The notes: generated by a model from the letters alone, not told the origin. Positions 1 through 8,911 are shown, counted from the first letter of the stretch. The stretch: DNA of 50,359 nucleotides from Candidatus Zixiibacteriota bacterium (GCA_024277855.1 JAJRUJ010000036.1:1-50359); one strand, 5' to 3'. Program-made: numbers and translations.

Positions 1-1052
1 AAGGATAAAATAAGCGCCATGCCTACCGCCGCATCGCGGCCCAGCGTGAGTTCCGGGAGAATCACTCCCCCATTCCCCTCACCACCAATCACCGCCCGGC
101 GTTTTATCATCTCGGCTGCTACGTTCAGTTCGCCGACTTTCGAGCGGTAGGTCTTGCGGCCCAGCGAGGCGGCCAGATCGTCGATCATCTGCGAGGTCGA
201 CATATTGATCGCCACCGGTCCCTTCTTTTTGGCGAGCATCCATTTGGTCACCAGAGCCAGCGTATATTCCTCGCCCAGCGGCTTGCCGTTCTCATCGACT
301 AAGGCCAACCGGTCGGCATCGGGATCGAGGGCGAACCCCAGGTCGGCTTTCGCATATCGCACGGCGCGGCCGAGCTTAGTCAACGCGCCGGGCACCGGCT
401 CCGGTTTACGGGGAAATCGGCCATCGGGTGTGCAGTGGATTTCGGTCACAGAACAGCCCAGTTTGCGGAGCAGTTCCGGACCGAGCAAACTCCCGGCCCC
501 GTTAACCGCATCGATGACCACTTTGAATTTACGGCGGCGGATTCCCCGGACATTGACCACCGGCAATTTCAGAACGCGATCCAGATGATATTCCCAGAGA
601 TGGTGATCGAAATCGAATGAACCAATCCCCCGCCAATCCCGATAGTCGAATTTCTCCCGGTCGGCAATCGCAAAAATCCTGTTGATGTCTTTTGCCGAAA
701 ACGGTTTTTTCGCCGGGCCGAGGATCTTCAGCGCATTCCATTCAATCGAATTATGGCTGGCGGTGATCGCACAACCGGCTTTGGCCCCCAGGTGTTGCGC
801 AACAATCGGAATCGTCGGTGTCGGACATAGTCCGATATCCAGGACATTGCAGCCCACCGCGCGAAACCCTGCCGTGGCCGCCGCTTTGATTATCGGGCCG
901 GTTGGACGGGAATCTCCGCCGATGACAACTCGCCCGCCTTTGATAAAGGTTCCGAATGCCGCCGCGTATTTTGCGGCGACGTCCGGGGTTAATGTCTCGC
1001 CGACTATACCGCGAATCCCCGAAACACTTCGCATCAATTTCGATTTCGCCAT
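1..1052 (-). CDS. Phosphomannomutase / phosphoglucosamine mutase family (3' end beyond window)
   Basis: Alpha-D-phosphohexomutase, which moves phosphate between C1 and C6 of a hexose or glucosamine phosphate for cell-wall and polysaccharide precursors. Reading the reverse complement from ATG at 1052 gives an open frame to the window edge (350 codons of about 450). The N-terminus has SGIRGIVGETLTPDVAAKYA. The phosphoserine loop is TASHNS with the active Ser at residue 99, followed by WNALKILG. The metal loop DPDADRLALVDENG and the sugar-binding GGEGNGGVILPE both follow. GGGGAAG lies just upstream of the ATG. The motif set resembles the archaeal-type GlmM/ManB branch. Substrate cannot be fixed from sequence. 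The C-terminal phosphate-binding domain is outside the window. Confidence 0.9.
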   Translation of the reverse strand, partial: MAKSKLMRSVSGIRGIVGETLTPDVAAKYAAAFGTFIKGGRVVIGGDSRPTGPIIKAAATAGFRAVGCNVLDIGLCPTPTIPIVAQHLGAKAGCAITASHNSIEWNALKILGPAKKPFSAKDINRIFAIADREKFDYRDWRGIGSFDFDHHLWEYHLDRVLKLPVVNVRGIRRRKFKVVIDAVNGAGSLLGPELLRKLGCSVTEIHCTPDGRFPRKPEPVPGALTKLGRAVRYAKADLGFALDPDADRLALVDENGKPLGEEYTLALVTKWMLAKKKGPVAINMSTSQMIDDLAASLGRKTYRSKVGELNVAAEMIKRRAVIGGEGNGGVILPELTLGRDAAVGMALILS

Positions 1053-1278
1053 CTATCTTCCCCGTCGTATTAGTATACGGTCGTTTGACCGCCGTATCGA
1101 CCTCCTTGACGCGCATAATGTGAGCCGTAAACCCCCGCCTGTCAATGAGCAATAGCGACGGGCGGACGTCTCGAGACGCCGACTTTCTATTACATCGGCA
1201 ATACCGCCGGTTTCTTCCTTGACCGGCAACCCGCTGTAAGGCTTAATACTACCCGTACCCTCATGCGGAAGGGAAATC

Positions 1279-2670
1279 ATGAAACAACTGCTCGAAATTC
1301 TCAACATAATCGATGGTTACGCCTGGGGGCCGGTCCTCATCGTCCTTCTGCTCGGTACCGGCATCTTCCTGGCGTTCCGGCTGGGTTTTCCCCAGTTACG
1401 GCGGTTCAAACATGCGATGGCGCTGATTTCCGGCCGCTATGATGACCCCGAAGATGAGGGCGCGCTCACGCATTTTCAGGCGCTGGCCGCCGCATTATCC
1501 GCCACCATCGGCACCGGCAACATCGCCGGGGTCGGGATCGCGCTGGCGGCCGGGGGGCCGGGGGCGATTTTCTGGATGTGGGTCACCGGTTTTTTAGGCA
1601 TGGGAGTTAAATATACCGAATGCACGCTGGGCCATCATTACCGGGTAGTGCATGAGGACGGTACCGCCTCCGGCGGGCCGATGTATTATCTCGAACGCGG
1701 GTTGAACGCGAAATGGCTCGGCATTACTTTTGCAATCTTTGCGTTGGTCGCCTCATTCGGCATAGGTGACATGGTGCAGGCCAATTCGGTCGCCAAACCG
1801 CTGGCCGACAACCTCGGTTTTCCGACCCTGGCAACCGGGTTCATCATGGCGATCCTCGTTGGACTGGTCATCATCGGCGGTATTCGCCGGATTGGCCGCG
1901 TGGCCTCCAAACTCGTCCAGCTCATGTCGATCGCTTATGTCATTGGCGCATTAATAATTCTGATTGCAAATTATGAGAAAGTCCCCGGAGCTTTCGCCCT
2001 GATTTTCAACTCCGCCTTTTCGGTCAAAGCCGCCTCCGGCGGATTTTTAGGCGCGACATTGCTCCATATCATCCGGGAGGGTGTTGCTCGCGGTCTGTTT
2101 TCCAACGAATCCGGGCTTGGCTCCGCGCCGATTGCCCACGCCGCCGCCAAAACCAAAGAACCGGTCCGCGAGGGACTGGTCGCAATGGTCGGACCGTTTG
2201 TCGATACGCTGATCATCTGCACGATGACCGCGCTGGTGATTATCGCCACCGGAGTCTGGGACAGCGGGCTGACCTCTTCGCCGCTGACTTCGCTGGCGTT
2301 TCAAACCGGGCTGGCCGGCGGTGAGTGGATTGTCACTTTCGGCCTGGTCTTTTTTGCTTTCTCGACAATGATTTCCTGGTCGTACTACGGCGACCGCTGC
2401 GCGGAATATCTCTTTGGTAAAAAAGCGGTCATGGCCTATCGCTGGGTATTCGTGCTGGTCATCCCGCTTGGCGCGTATACTGAAATCGGCCTCATCTGGC
2501 TGCTCTCGGATATCTTCAATGCGATGATGGCATTCCCGAACCTGATCGGCATCATCGGGTTGTCGCCGGTGGTGTATAAGCTATCAAAAGAATATTTCTC
2601 TCGCGAGCATATTCCGGTACAGCCAAAAGTCACCATCTTCCGCCAATTCTGGAAGATGACGGGGGAGTGA
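1279..2670 (+). CDS. Alanine/glycine:cation symporter (AGCS family)
   Basis: Inner-membrane sodium- or proton-coupled importer of alanine or glycine. The 463-residue length is usual for the family. About ten hydrophobic segments are visible. The family signature is at residues 75-105 (SATIGTGNIAGVGIALAAGG, then PGAIFWMWVTGFLGM), followed by KYTECTLG and SGGPMYYLERGL. SNESGLGSAPIAHAAAKT is also typical. The SD GGAAGGGAA lies about 5 bases before the ATG. It stands alone on this strand, transcribed away from the phosphohexomutase, with about 225 bases between them. A weak TTGACC...TTAATA promoter-like pair lies at about 1219-1248. Substrate preference is inferred from the family. Confidence 0.93.
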   Translation: MKQLLEILNIIDGYAWGPVLIVLLLGTGIFLAFRLGFPQLRRFKHAMALISGRYDDPEDEGALTHFQALAAALSATIGTGNIAGVGIALAAGGPGAIFWMWVTGFLGMGVKYTECTLGHHYRVVHEDGTASGGPMYYLERGLNAKWLGITFAIFALVASFGIGDMVQANSVAKPLADNLGFPTLATGFIMAILVGLVIIGGIRRIGRVASKLVQLMSIAYVIGALIILIANYEKVPGAFALIFNSAFSVKAASGGFLGATLLHIIREGVARGLFSNESGLGSAPIAHAAAKTKEPVREGLVAMVGPFVDTLIICTMTALVIIATGVWDSGLTSSPLTSLAFQTGLAGGEWIVTFGLVFFAFSTMISWSYYGDRCAEYLFGKKAVMAYRWVFVLVIPLGAYTEIGLIWLLSDIFNAMMAFPNLIGIIGLSPVVYKLSKEYFSREHIPVQPKVTIFRQFWKMTGE

Positions 2671-2804
2671 GGAGAGAAGACTTATAAATCGTAATCGGTC
2701 AATTGCTTGACTTCGTAGGAATATAGCATTTTCTTCTGGAGGTTACTGAGGACTATTGATTGATTGGGGCTAATAACTCATTGTGCAGATTGGGAGTTGA
2801 TGTC

Positions 2805-3083
2805 ATGGCGAAAAAAATCGGCAAAGATGCAATGAATCTCCGTAACGAAGTCTCTCACAAGATTAAGGATGACACTAGACAAGACTTGCTGGAGGTATTG
2901 GCTGAAGTTGAAATAAAATATGCCGGGCGTGTCGAGGAAATGTTGGATATATTCAAAAAGCCAGACACTCTTCGGCTTGATGATTGGGACGCCTTGAAAG
3001 GCCTCGCCACTGCTGGAGATTTTTTCAGTCAAATGCGACTTGCATTCAAGGAGATCGATGAGGTAAAGCAAGTTACTGAATAG
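2805..3083 (+). CDS. Small hypothetical protein (92 aa), partner of next gene
   Basis: Not recognised. ATG at 2805 is chosen because GGGAG sits 8 bases upstream; an in-frame TTG at 2760 with GAGGA upstream is an alternative. The product is charged, soluble and almost entirely helical by composition, with no signal peptide or membrane segment and no cysteine. It ends 21 bases before the following gene's ATG, so the two are probably co-transcribed. Base composition is visibly AT-richer than the flanking chromosome, which suggests horizontal acquisition. A role as antitoxin, immunity or adaptor for the nuclease-like partner is only a guess from gene order and size. Confidence 0.6.
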   Translation: MAKKIGKDAMNLRNEVSHKIKDDTRQDLLEVLAEVEIKYAGRVEEMLDIFKKPDTLRLDDWDALKGLATAGDFFSQMRLAFKEIDEVKQVTE

Positions 3084-3104
3084 CTGACTAAGGGGAATTT
3101 GCCT

Positions 3105-3953
3105 ATGATAAATCTATTGTATTTTGGCCCAGCGATAATTGAGGCCAATTACGGCACAATAAAGACTTTACTTGCTAATATTCAAAATAAGCATGGTTAT
3201 GAATTCACTATCGAGACGGCAGTTGGACGAAAGCGTCAAGAAGAACTTTACGAATCCTATTTTTGTTCACCACCAACCGCGCGTTTATTAAGACAGCGAT
3301 TAGGAGTTCCTCCAAACCGCGTCTTCCGATGCAACGCTGGAAAAGGGCTGGCTTATGTTCGCGGCACCCTCGCGATATTGAATAATGAGGGGGTGCAATG
3401 GTGTATCGGTGGCGTCCACACCGGTGACATAGAGATTATTCGATTCCTCAATTCACTTCTAAATGAGGGAGAAAATCGGATTAAAGCCTGTTTTCAGCAT
3501 ACAACTCAATATGTAGATGAGGAAAAAATACTGAGAGACAAATTCATCGAAGCCGGAATATTAGATGGTGACTATATCACAGAGGCTTCAAAACTCAGAC
3601 TAGGGAACTCAATCAAGCTAGCTTTACCAACGATTCACCCCACAGAAAAATACCCTGACTTGATATGCAGAAAGGTGTCGGCCATCACAGATTGGGTATT
3701 CGAAGTTGAAAAACGACTTAATTATGAGGCAATTGGACAGGTGCTCTTATATGAATTTCTTTACCATTTGGATAATCCTGGGTGCCTCACACAAAAAGCG
3801 ATAATCTGCAAGGTGGCTAATATCGATTTCTGGGGTGCCTGTGCTTTCAACAACATTGAGGTGTTCCTAATACCGGGCGATGAGGTCATACCTATATGGA
3901 AATATTTTTCGGCGAGCGAACTGAGTGCAGTTCATATTGATATCGCGAGCTAA
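3105..3953 (+). CDS. Hypothetical protein with PD-(D/E)xK-like nuclease signature
   Basis: 282 residues from ATG 3105, which has AGGGG 9 bases upstream; a TTG at 3099 is too close to that site. The C-terminal half carries YPD (Asp185), then after 14 residues DWVFEVEK (Glu200, Glu202, Lys203), then AIGQVLLY, a Q-x3-Y spaced as in motif III of RecB-family nucleases. This PD...E-x-(K/E)...QxxxY order is what PD-(D/E)xK enzymes show, although the usual lysine position is Glu202 with Lys203 next to it. The N-terminal half is unrecognised. There is no signal peptide or membrane segment. AT-rich like its upstream partner and unlike its neighbours. The fold call is inference from one motif cluster. 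Confidence 0.55.
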   Translation: MINLLYFGPAIIEANYGTIKTLLANIQNKHGYEFTIETAVGRKRQEELYESYFCSPPTARLLRQRLGVPPNRVFRCNAGKGLAYVRGTLAILNNEGVQWCIGGVHTGDIEIIRFLNSLLNEGENRIKACFQHTTQYVDEEKILRDKFIEAGILDGDYITEASKLRLGNSIKLALPTIHPTEKYPDLICRKVSAITDWVFEVEKRLNYEAIGQVLLYEFLYHLDNPGCLTQKAIICKVANIDFWGACAFNNIEVFLIPGDEVIPIWKYFSASELSAVHIDIAS

Positions 3954-4334
3954 AATCAGTAGCCTGGGCACCACCCACCAATCCCAGATAAGAATAAATA
4001 AAATGCCCTCCTCCACCTCAACTATCACCCCCCGCGAAATCACCGCCTGCACCGTGCGTGCTGTCCACCCCGATAATGGGTTGTCGACTTTGATTTTGCG
4101 ACGCTGATAAGTGTCAAGACTACAGGACAGGGTATAAGCTCGCCATGTCATTGTCATACAGTTAATTGAAGATCAAAACCACAATATAACTGTTTTTAAT
4201 TGTCCATTTATTTGACAATTTATATCTTTCGGGCACATAGACATAAATCTCCAGCCTACACGCTCACACCACAACTCTTTACCCATTAACATAATACATA
4301 AACAACTTAATCTTAGTCCGATATTTGCAATTTG
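3954..4334. other. Gene-free stretch between AT-rich pair and PEP-CTERM promoter
   Basis: No convincing gene. About 4005-4110 is a GC-richer patch open in several frames on both strands, but none has a start with an SD and none gives a recognisable protein, so it may be a remnant or an intergenic repeat. From about 4110 the sequence is AT-rich, with the inverted repeat annotated separately at 4198-4220. Confidence 0.4.
4198..4220. promoter_or_regulatory. Inverted repeat, candidate upstream activator site
   Basis: AATTGTC at 4198-4204 and GACAATT at 4214-4220 form a perfect 7-bp dyad with a 9-base spacer. It lies about 115 bases upstream of the sigma-54-type element, a usual distance for an enhancer-binding-protein site. 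Function is inferred from spacing only. Confidence 0.35.
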
Positions 4335-4350
4335 CGGCATGACATTTGCC
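4335..4350 (+). promoter_or_regulatory. Sigma-54 (RpoN) type -24/-12 promoter of PEP-CTERM gene
   Basis: CGGCATGACATTTGCC matches the consensus TGGCAYRNNNNTTGCW at 14 of 16 positions, with the invariant GG (4336-4337) and GC (4348-4349) exactly 10 bases apart. Transcription would start near 4361, giving a leader of about 107 bases. PEP-CTERM genes are known in some bacteria to depend on RpoN with the PrsK/PrsR pair, which fits this position. No such regulator is encoded in the window. Confidence 0.6.
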
Positions 4351-4467
4351 ACACATAGTTGCCAGGCAGTCCAATCCACGATCTTCGGGGGTCGTCGAAG
4401 CGGATTAGTTACTCACGAAGCAGGAAACAATAGAACCATTTACAACAAAGGGAGTGGAGGAGAATCA

Positions 4468-5319
4468 ATGAAATTAAAAGTCCTGGCAGTAGTTTTTGCC
4501 GTCACCCTCGCGGTTTTTGCGATGGGTTCGAACGCACAGGCGGCATTGTGGGCCTGTGACTGGGGCGGCAATCTTTACTCGGTAAATACAAGCAATGCGG
4601 GTCTGACCTATCTCGGCAACACCGGGCTGAGCACGCTCGGCGCCCTGGAAATTGCGTCTGACGGCACGATGTATGGCTTCACCTCCGGCTCGGGCGCTTC
4701 TCTGTATACGATCAACGCCAGCAATGGCAATGCGACGCTTGTCGGCAGCCTCGGTGGAAACTTCGTTTTCGAGGGTGGATTGGCCTTCGATCCCAGCGGT
4801 AATGCTTACGGCGTCAACCGTGGCAGCAATGGCGCCCCGATCCTGTTTTCTCTAAATCTCAGCACCGGAGCAGCCACTAATATCGGCCAGATGAGCACCA
4901 GCCATGATATCAACGGCCTCGCGTGGCGTGGCGATGGCATGCTCGTCGGTCTCGACGATAACACCAATTCTCTGGTGACGATCAATCCGGTGACTGCGGC
5001 TCTTTCCTCGATCGGCGGCCTCGGCATTACGGTTGGCGGCCTCGGCGGGATGGCTGTCGATCAATCGACCGGCACCAACTATTTTGCGACCGGGCTTGCG
5101 GTTAACCCTAGTGGCGCCGCAGGATCAAATTCGCTGTATACTTTCGATATGTACAGTGCGGCCAGCACGTATGTCGGATCTTTCCAGGCACGTGACGCGG
5201 GTGGTATCAGCGGCCTCGCCGCTACACCGGTTCCCGAACCGGGCACGCTTGTCCTCCTGGGCCTCGGCCTGACCGCACTCGGCATTCGGCGGAAAAGAAA
5301 AACCGCTGAACGCAACTAA
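4468..5319 (+). CDS. PEP-CTERM sorted secreted protein, propeller-like repeats
   Basis: Predicted exported surface or matrix protein processed by an exosortase. ATG at 4468 follows GGAGGAG; an upstream in-frame ATG at 4339 lies inside the promoter and is rejected. A classic signal peptide spans residues 1-25, ending SNAQA. The body is built of repeating GxLYSVNTSNAxLTxLG-like and DGTMYGF units, suggesting a beta-propeller similar to DUF4394 proteins. The C-terminus has PVPEPGTLVLLGLGLTALG followed by RRKRK, which is the PEP motif, hydrophobic helix and basic tail. No exosortase or polysaccharide genes lie nearby, so the sorting enzyme must be elsewhere. Followed by a strong terminator. Confidence 0.85.
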   Translation: MKLKVLAVVFAVTLAVFAMGSNAQAALWACDWGGNLYSVNTSNAGLTYLGNTGLSTLGALEIASDGTMYGFTSGSGASLYTINASNGNATLVGSLGGNFVFEGGLAFDPSGNAYGVNRGSNGAPILFSLNLSTGAATNIGQMSTSHDINGLAWRGDGMLVGLDDNTNSLVTINPVTAALSSIGGLGITVGGLGGMAVDQSTGTNYFATGLAVNPSGAAGSNSLYTFDMYSAASTYVGSFQARDAGGISGLAATPVPEPGTLVLLGLGLTALGIRRKRKTAERN

Positions 5320-5350
5320 GCCGACGGCTATTCAAATCGATATTCGACAA

Positions 5351-5382
5351 CGGCCCCGGTATTTCCCGGGGCCGTTTTTTTT
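5351..5382 (+). terminator. Intrinsic terminator of PEP-CTERM gene
   Basis: A perfect 9-bp stem CGGCCCCGG / CCGGGGCCG with a 6-base loop is followed by eight T residues. Confidence 0.93.
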
Positions 5383-5447
5383 CGGCGCAGGACAGGTACG
5401 GACCACCATCGCTTGATTTCCCTCCGGCGGATGATTACTCTCGACTT

Positions 5448-5783
5448 ATGACCACGTCATTTACCGAGATGATTAAGGCCGTCCTGAAAAAAATCCCCCG
5501 GGGTCGCGTGGCCACCTACGGCCAAATCGCCCGTCTCGCCGGAAACCCTCGCGCCGCCCGGCAGGTCGTCCGCGTGCTGAATTCGTCGGCGGAGAAAGAC
5601 AACCTTCCCTGGTTTCGGGTAATCAACTCACGGGGAGGAATCTCACTCAAGCGCGGGCAAGGCTACGAACTGCAAAAGGCCCTGCTGGAAAACGAGGGAA
5701 TAGTATTCGGTATAGGCGAAATCGTCGACCTGAAAAAATTCCAATGGAAACCGCGCGTAAAAAAAGCCGGCACCCGAAAATGA
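5448..5783 (+). CDS. Alkyltransferase-like protein (ATL, MGMT-fold DNA lesion binder)
   Basis: Small DNA-binding protein that recognises and flips O6-alkylguanine without transferring the alkyl group, flagging it for nucleotide excision repair. 111 residues, as for stand-alone ATLs. The helix-turn-helix part is RVATYGQIARLAGNPRAARQ with the arginine finger following. The active-site segment reads LPWFRVINSRGGIS, where Trp replaces the acceptor Cys of PCHRV in true methyltransferases, the hallmark of ATLs. No clear SD is seen before the ATG at 5448. Its last codons overlap the terminator of the convergent lipoprotein gene. Confidence 0.85.
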   Translation: MTTSFTEMIKAVLKKIPRGRVATYGQIARLAGNPRAARQVVRVLNSSAEKDNLPWFRVINSRGGISLKRGQGYELQKALLENEGIVFGIGEIVDLKKFQWKPRVKKAGTRK

Positions 5784-5791
5784 GTGCCGGC
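5759..5791 (-). terminator. Intrinsic terminator of lipoprotein gene, inside atl 3' end
   Basis: Read on the minus strand, GCCGGCAC / GTGCCGGC (5784-5791 and 5766-5773) forms an 8-bp stem followed by seven T residues (complement of the A run 5759-5765). The hairpin spans the last codons and the stop of the convergent alkyltransferase-like gene. Confidence 0.75.
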
Positions 5792-5818
5792 CATGCTTGA
5801 CGAATCATCGAGCTCTGC

Positions 5819-6592
5819 TTACGGCTCCTCCGGGACATACAATTCCTCACGCGGGATCACCACCGCCGCGCCGAACCGTCCCGAAATTTCCCGACCGGTC
5901 ATCGAATTAGCAAAACCAAGATTGATCGTCTGGTCGGTGTCTAAATATTTCGCGCCCGGCCGACCGTAGTAGGTCGGATTATAAGCTACAAGATACACAT
6001 AAAATGAATCGGGCACCCGGGGATCGGTAAGATTCACCGGGTCTTCGAATGTTGCCTGTTCGATCGTGATCTGGGTCAGACCGTCACCGACATTTTCGGC
6101 AAACCCCCGCGCGCGGGAATTGTCGTCTCGCGCAACGCACGTCACAAAAATCCCCGACGCGCCAAACGAGCCGGTCCATTCCACCTGGACATTCCCGCCC
6201 AGATAAATCCGGTTGACCGGGACAAAATATGTCACCTGAAAATTCCCCGGCATGGTTGCGCTAACCAGTTGTGAAAAATCGGCCGCCGGATCGTGGACGG
6301 TTATCTGGATTGTCTCGCCAAACCCCCAGCTTACAGTCGGGCTGGAGACCGAGACTACACCGGCCGCATCGAACGCCAGCGTATCGCCGTCGATGACCAT
6401 ATATGATCCGACCACCGCCTTCCCTTCGGAGAGGAATTCAAGATACAGATAATCTGTATTATCGTCTAAGTTCAACTCGGCCAGGCCGGATAGTGTGTAG
6501 CTCGAATCCTGCGGGTTGATTGATCCACCGCCTTTACATCCAGCCAACGTCAACAGGGCCAATATTCCACATAAAGCCAATATCTTTTTCAT
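5819..6592 (-). CDS. Hypothetical lipoprotein
   Basis: 257 residues, function unknown. The N-terminus MKKILALCGILALLTLAGC carries a signal peptide with lipobox LAGC (Cys19) followed by KGGGS, so the mature protein should be lipid-anchored. No Asp follows the Cys, which is compatible with outer-membrane sorting. The rest is beta-rich and hydrophilic with no family I recognise. CTGGAG precedes the ATG. It is transcribed divergently from the S9 peptidase across about 175 bases and ends in a hairpin-plus-T terminator. Confidence 0.75.
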   Translation of the reverse strand: MKKILALCGILALLTLAGCKGGGSINPQDSSYTLSGLAELNLDDNTDYLYLEFLSEGKAVVGSYMVIDGDTLAFDAAGVVSVSSPTVSWGFGETIQITVHDPAADFSQLVSATMPGNFQVTYFVPVNRIYLGGNVQVEWTGSFGASGIFVTCVARDDNSRARGFAENVGDGLTQITIEQATFEDPVNLTDPRVPDSFYVYLVAYNPTYYGRPGAKYLDTDQTINLGFANSMTGREISGRFGAAVVIPREELYVPEEP

Positions 6593-6767
6593 CAGCGCTC
6601 CAGGTGACCAACGTTCGATCCAACTCCTCTATTCTTGTATCGGTTTTGACCGACTTTGATTCAAGCAAATTCCACCGGGCCGACAGTTTCTCTGTTGCTC
6701 CGGTTTCGTTGCCCCCGTATTATCGTGATAGATACGAACTTGGGCCAGGAAAGAAGGGAAACATATC

Positions 6768-8795
6768 ATGCCGGCAAAAAAACGAAAAATCACGGCGGAA
6801 GACTTAACCCGCATTAGATTTGTACGCAATTGCGCGATTTCACCCAATGGTGAGCGGGTCTGTTTTGTCGTCGAAACCGTCGCCAAAGACAAAAAGAAAT
6901 ATCAGACCAATCTCTGGATGATCGATACCGACGGCTCCAACTTGCGGCAGTTTACTTACGGCAAGCGTTCGGATAACGCGCCGGTTTTCTCCCCCGACGG
7001 CAAAACCATCGCATTTATCAGCAAGCGTGCCGACAATCCGGGCATTTACCTGATCGATGCCAACGGCGGCGAAGCCCGCGAATTGGTCACCAAAGACGGT
7101 TCATTCTCCTCGCTTTCGTTTTCACCCGACGGGAAGAAACTCCTTTGCGCCTTCCGCCAAAACGACCCGACACCGGGTGATGACGAAAAAGATAAAAATA
7201 AGAAATCCGAAAATAAGAAGAAAGCGGCGGCAAAAGAAGCTCCGGTCTACCGCCACATTACGCGCTTGTTTTATCGGCTGGACGGCGAAGGGTTCACACC
7301 GAAGGACGGGTACCACATCTGGGTTTTTGATGTAAAAACCGGCGAGGGCAAACAACTCACCCGCGGTAAGTATGATGAAGTTTCACCGTGCTGGACACCC
7401 GACGGCCGCAAAATCGTCTTTGTCTCCAACCATTCGGCCGATCCCGATCGTGACCACATGCGGCAGGACATCTTCTGTGTCTCGGCCAAAGGTGGTCCGC
7501 TTAAAAGAATTCCGACGCTCCCCGGACCCGTTGAAGCACCGCGTGTTTCTCCCGACGGAAAGAAAATCGCCTATCTCGGCCATACCAACCCCGGGGACGC
7601 CTGGGGTGTGACCAACTACCATGTCTGGACCGTCGGCATCAACGGCCGGCCCACCGCGGTCGACCTGACACCGAAACTGGACCGGCAGGTAATGGACCTC
7701 ACTATTTCCGATACCGGCGAAGGTTTCGGCGGCGAGCCGATCTGGTCGGCCGACGGTCGGTACATCTATTTCTTCTGTTCTAACGAGGGTTCCACCCACG
7801 TCTACGCCGTCTCTTCCGGTGGACGCCGTCTCCGCCCGGTAACCGCGGGCGATATGCACATTATGGGGATTTCCGTTGCGGTCAATACCTCCCGCGCGGC
7901 CGGGATCATCTCCACGGCCACCGCTCCGGGTGAATTGTTCTCCATCGAACTGGCCGGAAAAAACGAGGGCGCCCTCCAGCAGATTACTAATTTCAACAGG
8001 GAACTGCTTGCCGAGGTCGAGATCCGCAAACCCGAAACGATCTGGTTTAAATCCGGCGACACGAAAGTCCATGGCTGGATTCTCAAACCGCCGGGATTCA
8101 AACCCACGCGAAAATACCCGGCCATCGTCGAAATCCATGGCGGTCCGCGCACGCAGTACGGCTTCACCTTCTTCCACGAGATGCAATTGCTCGCGGCCGA
8201 AGGTTACGTCGTTTTCTATTGTAACCCACGCGGCTCGCAGGGATATGGCGAGAAATTTGCCGGTGCAATTATCGAGGACTGGGGCACGGTCGACTATGAT
8301 GATATCATGGCCGGGGTGGAATATCTCAAAAAGAAAAAATACATCAACAAGAACCGGCTCGGCGTGACCGGCGGCTCCTACGGTGGGTATATGACCAACT
8401 GGATTGTCGGTCACACCAATCAATTTAGAGCTGCGGTCACCCAGCGCAGTGTGACCGACCTGTCCTCATTTATGGGTTCATCGGATATCGGCTTTGACGA
8501 CTACCGTGAATTCGGCGGTTTCCCCTGGACCAATGAGGCCGGTTATAAACGTCAGTCGCCGATCACCTACGCTCATAAAATCCGCACGCCGTTGCTGATT
8601 ATCCATTCGGAGAATGATCTGCGTTGCGCGATCGAGCAGGGTGAACAACTCTACACACGGCTGAAAATGCTCCGCCGCAAGGTCGAGTTTGTGCGTTTTC
8701 CGGAAGAACCGCATGGTCTCAGCCGGCACGGCCGTCCCGATCGACGGCTGGCACGACTGAAATTTATTGTCGATTGGTTTGCAAAGTATATGTAA
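6768..8795 (+). CDS. S9 family prolyl oligopeptidase / acylaminoacyl peptidase
   Basis: Serine peptidase that cleaves short peptides, of the acylaminoacyl- or dipeptidyl-peptidase type. 675 residues. The N-terminal half is a WD40-like beta-propeller with repeated FSPDGKTIAFIS and SPDGKKL blades. The C-terminal alpha/beta hydrolase domain starts near residue 430. Nucleophile elbow GGSYGG gives Ser537, ENDLRC gives Asp617 and EEPHGLS gives His649, with the family's usual spacing. HGGPRTQYG supplies the oxyanion region. No signal peptide, so cytoplasmic. A lysine-rich insert at about residues 135-155 (DEKDKNKKSENKKK) lies within the propeller. GAAGGGAA lies upstream of the ATG. Confidence 0.93.
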   Translation: MPAKKRKITAEDLTRIRFVRNCAISPNGERVCFVVETVAKDKKKYQTNLWMIDTDGSNLRQFTYGKRSDNAPVFSPDGKTIAFISKRADNPGIYLIDANGGEARELVTKDGSFSSLSFSPDGKKLLCAFRQNDPTPGDDEKDKNKKSENKKKAAAKEAPVYRHITRLFYRLDGEGFTPKDGYHIWVFDVKTGEGKQLTRGKYDEVSPCWTPDGRKIVFVSNHSADPDRDHMRQDIFCVSAKGGPLKRIPTLPGPVEAPRVSPDGKKIAYLGHTNPGDAWGVTNYHVWTVGINGRPTAVDLTPKLDRQVMDLTISDTGEGFGGEPIWSADGRYIYFFCSNEGSTHVYAVSSGGRRLRPVTAGDMHIMGISVAVNTSRAAGIISTATAPGELFSIELAGKNEGALQQITNFNRELLAEVEIRKPETIWFKSGDTKVHGWILKPPGFKPTRKYPAIVEIHGGPRTQYGFTFFHEMQLLAAEGYVVFYCNPRGSQGYGEKFAGAIIEDWGTVDYDDIMAGVEYLKKKKYINKNRLGVTGGSYGGYMTNWIVGHTNQFRAAVTQRSVTDLSSFMGSSDIGFDDYREFGGFPWTNEAGYKRQSPITYAHKIRTPLLIIHSENDLRCAIEQGEQLYTRLKMLRRKVEFVRFPEEPHGLSRHGRPDRRLARLKFIVDWFAKYM

Positions 8796-8911
8796 CTGTG
8801 GAAAGTACAACGACAAGAATCGCAGCATTAAACTTGAATACCCCGGCAATTTACGGGTAATAGTGGTAAGTAAGCAGCCGGGTCCATAAACGGCAGACAG
8901 GAGAAAGTACG

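Noticed and set aside
154-588. Plus-strand open frames over 154-1155
   Set aside because: They are the reverse of the phosphohexomutase gene, whose motifs are clear on the minus strand.
4005-4110. Small gene in the GC-rich patch before the PEP-CTERM promoter
   Set aside because: Open on both strands but with no start signal and no recognisable product.
7383-8423. Long minus-strand open frame (346 codons) inside the S9 peptidase
   Set aside because: Shadow frame caused by GC-rich codon use; the plus-strand frame has the full catalytic triad.
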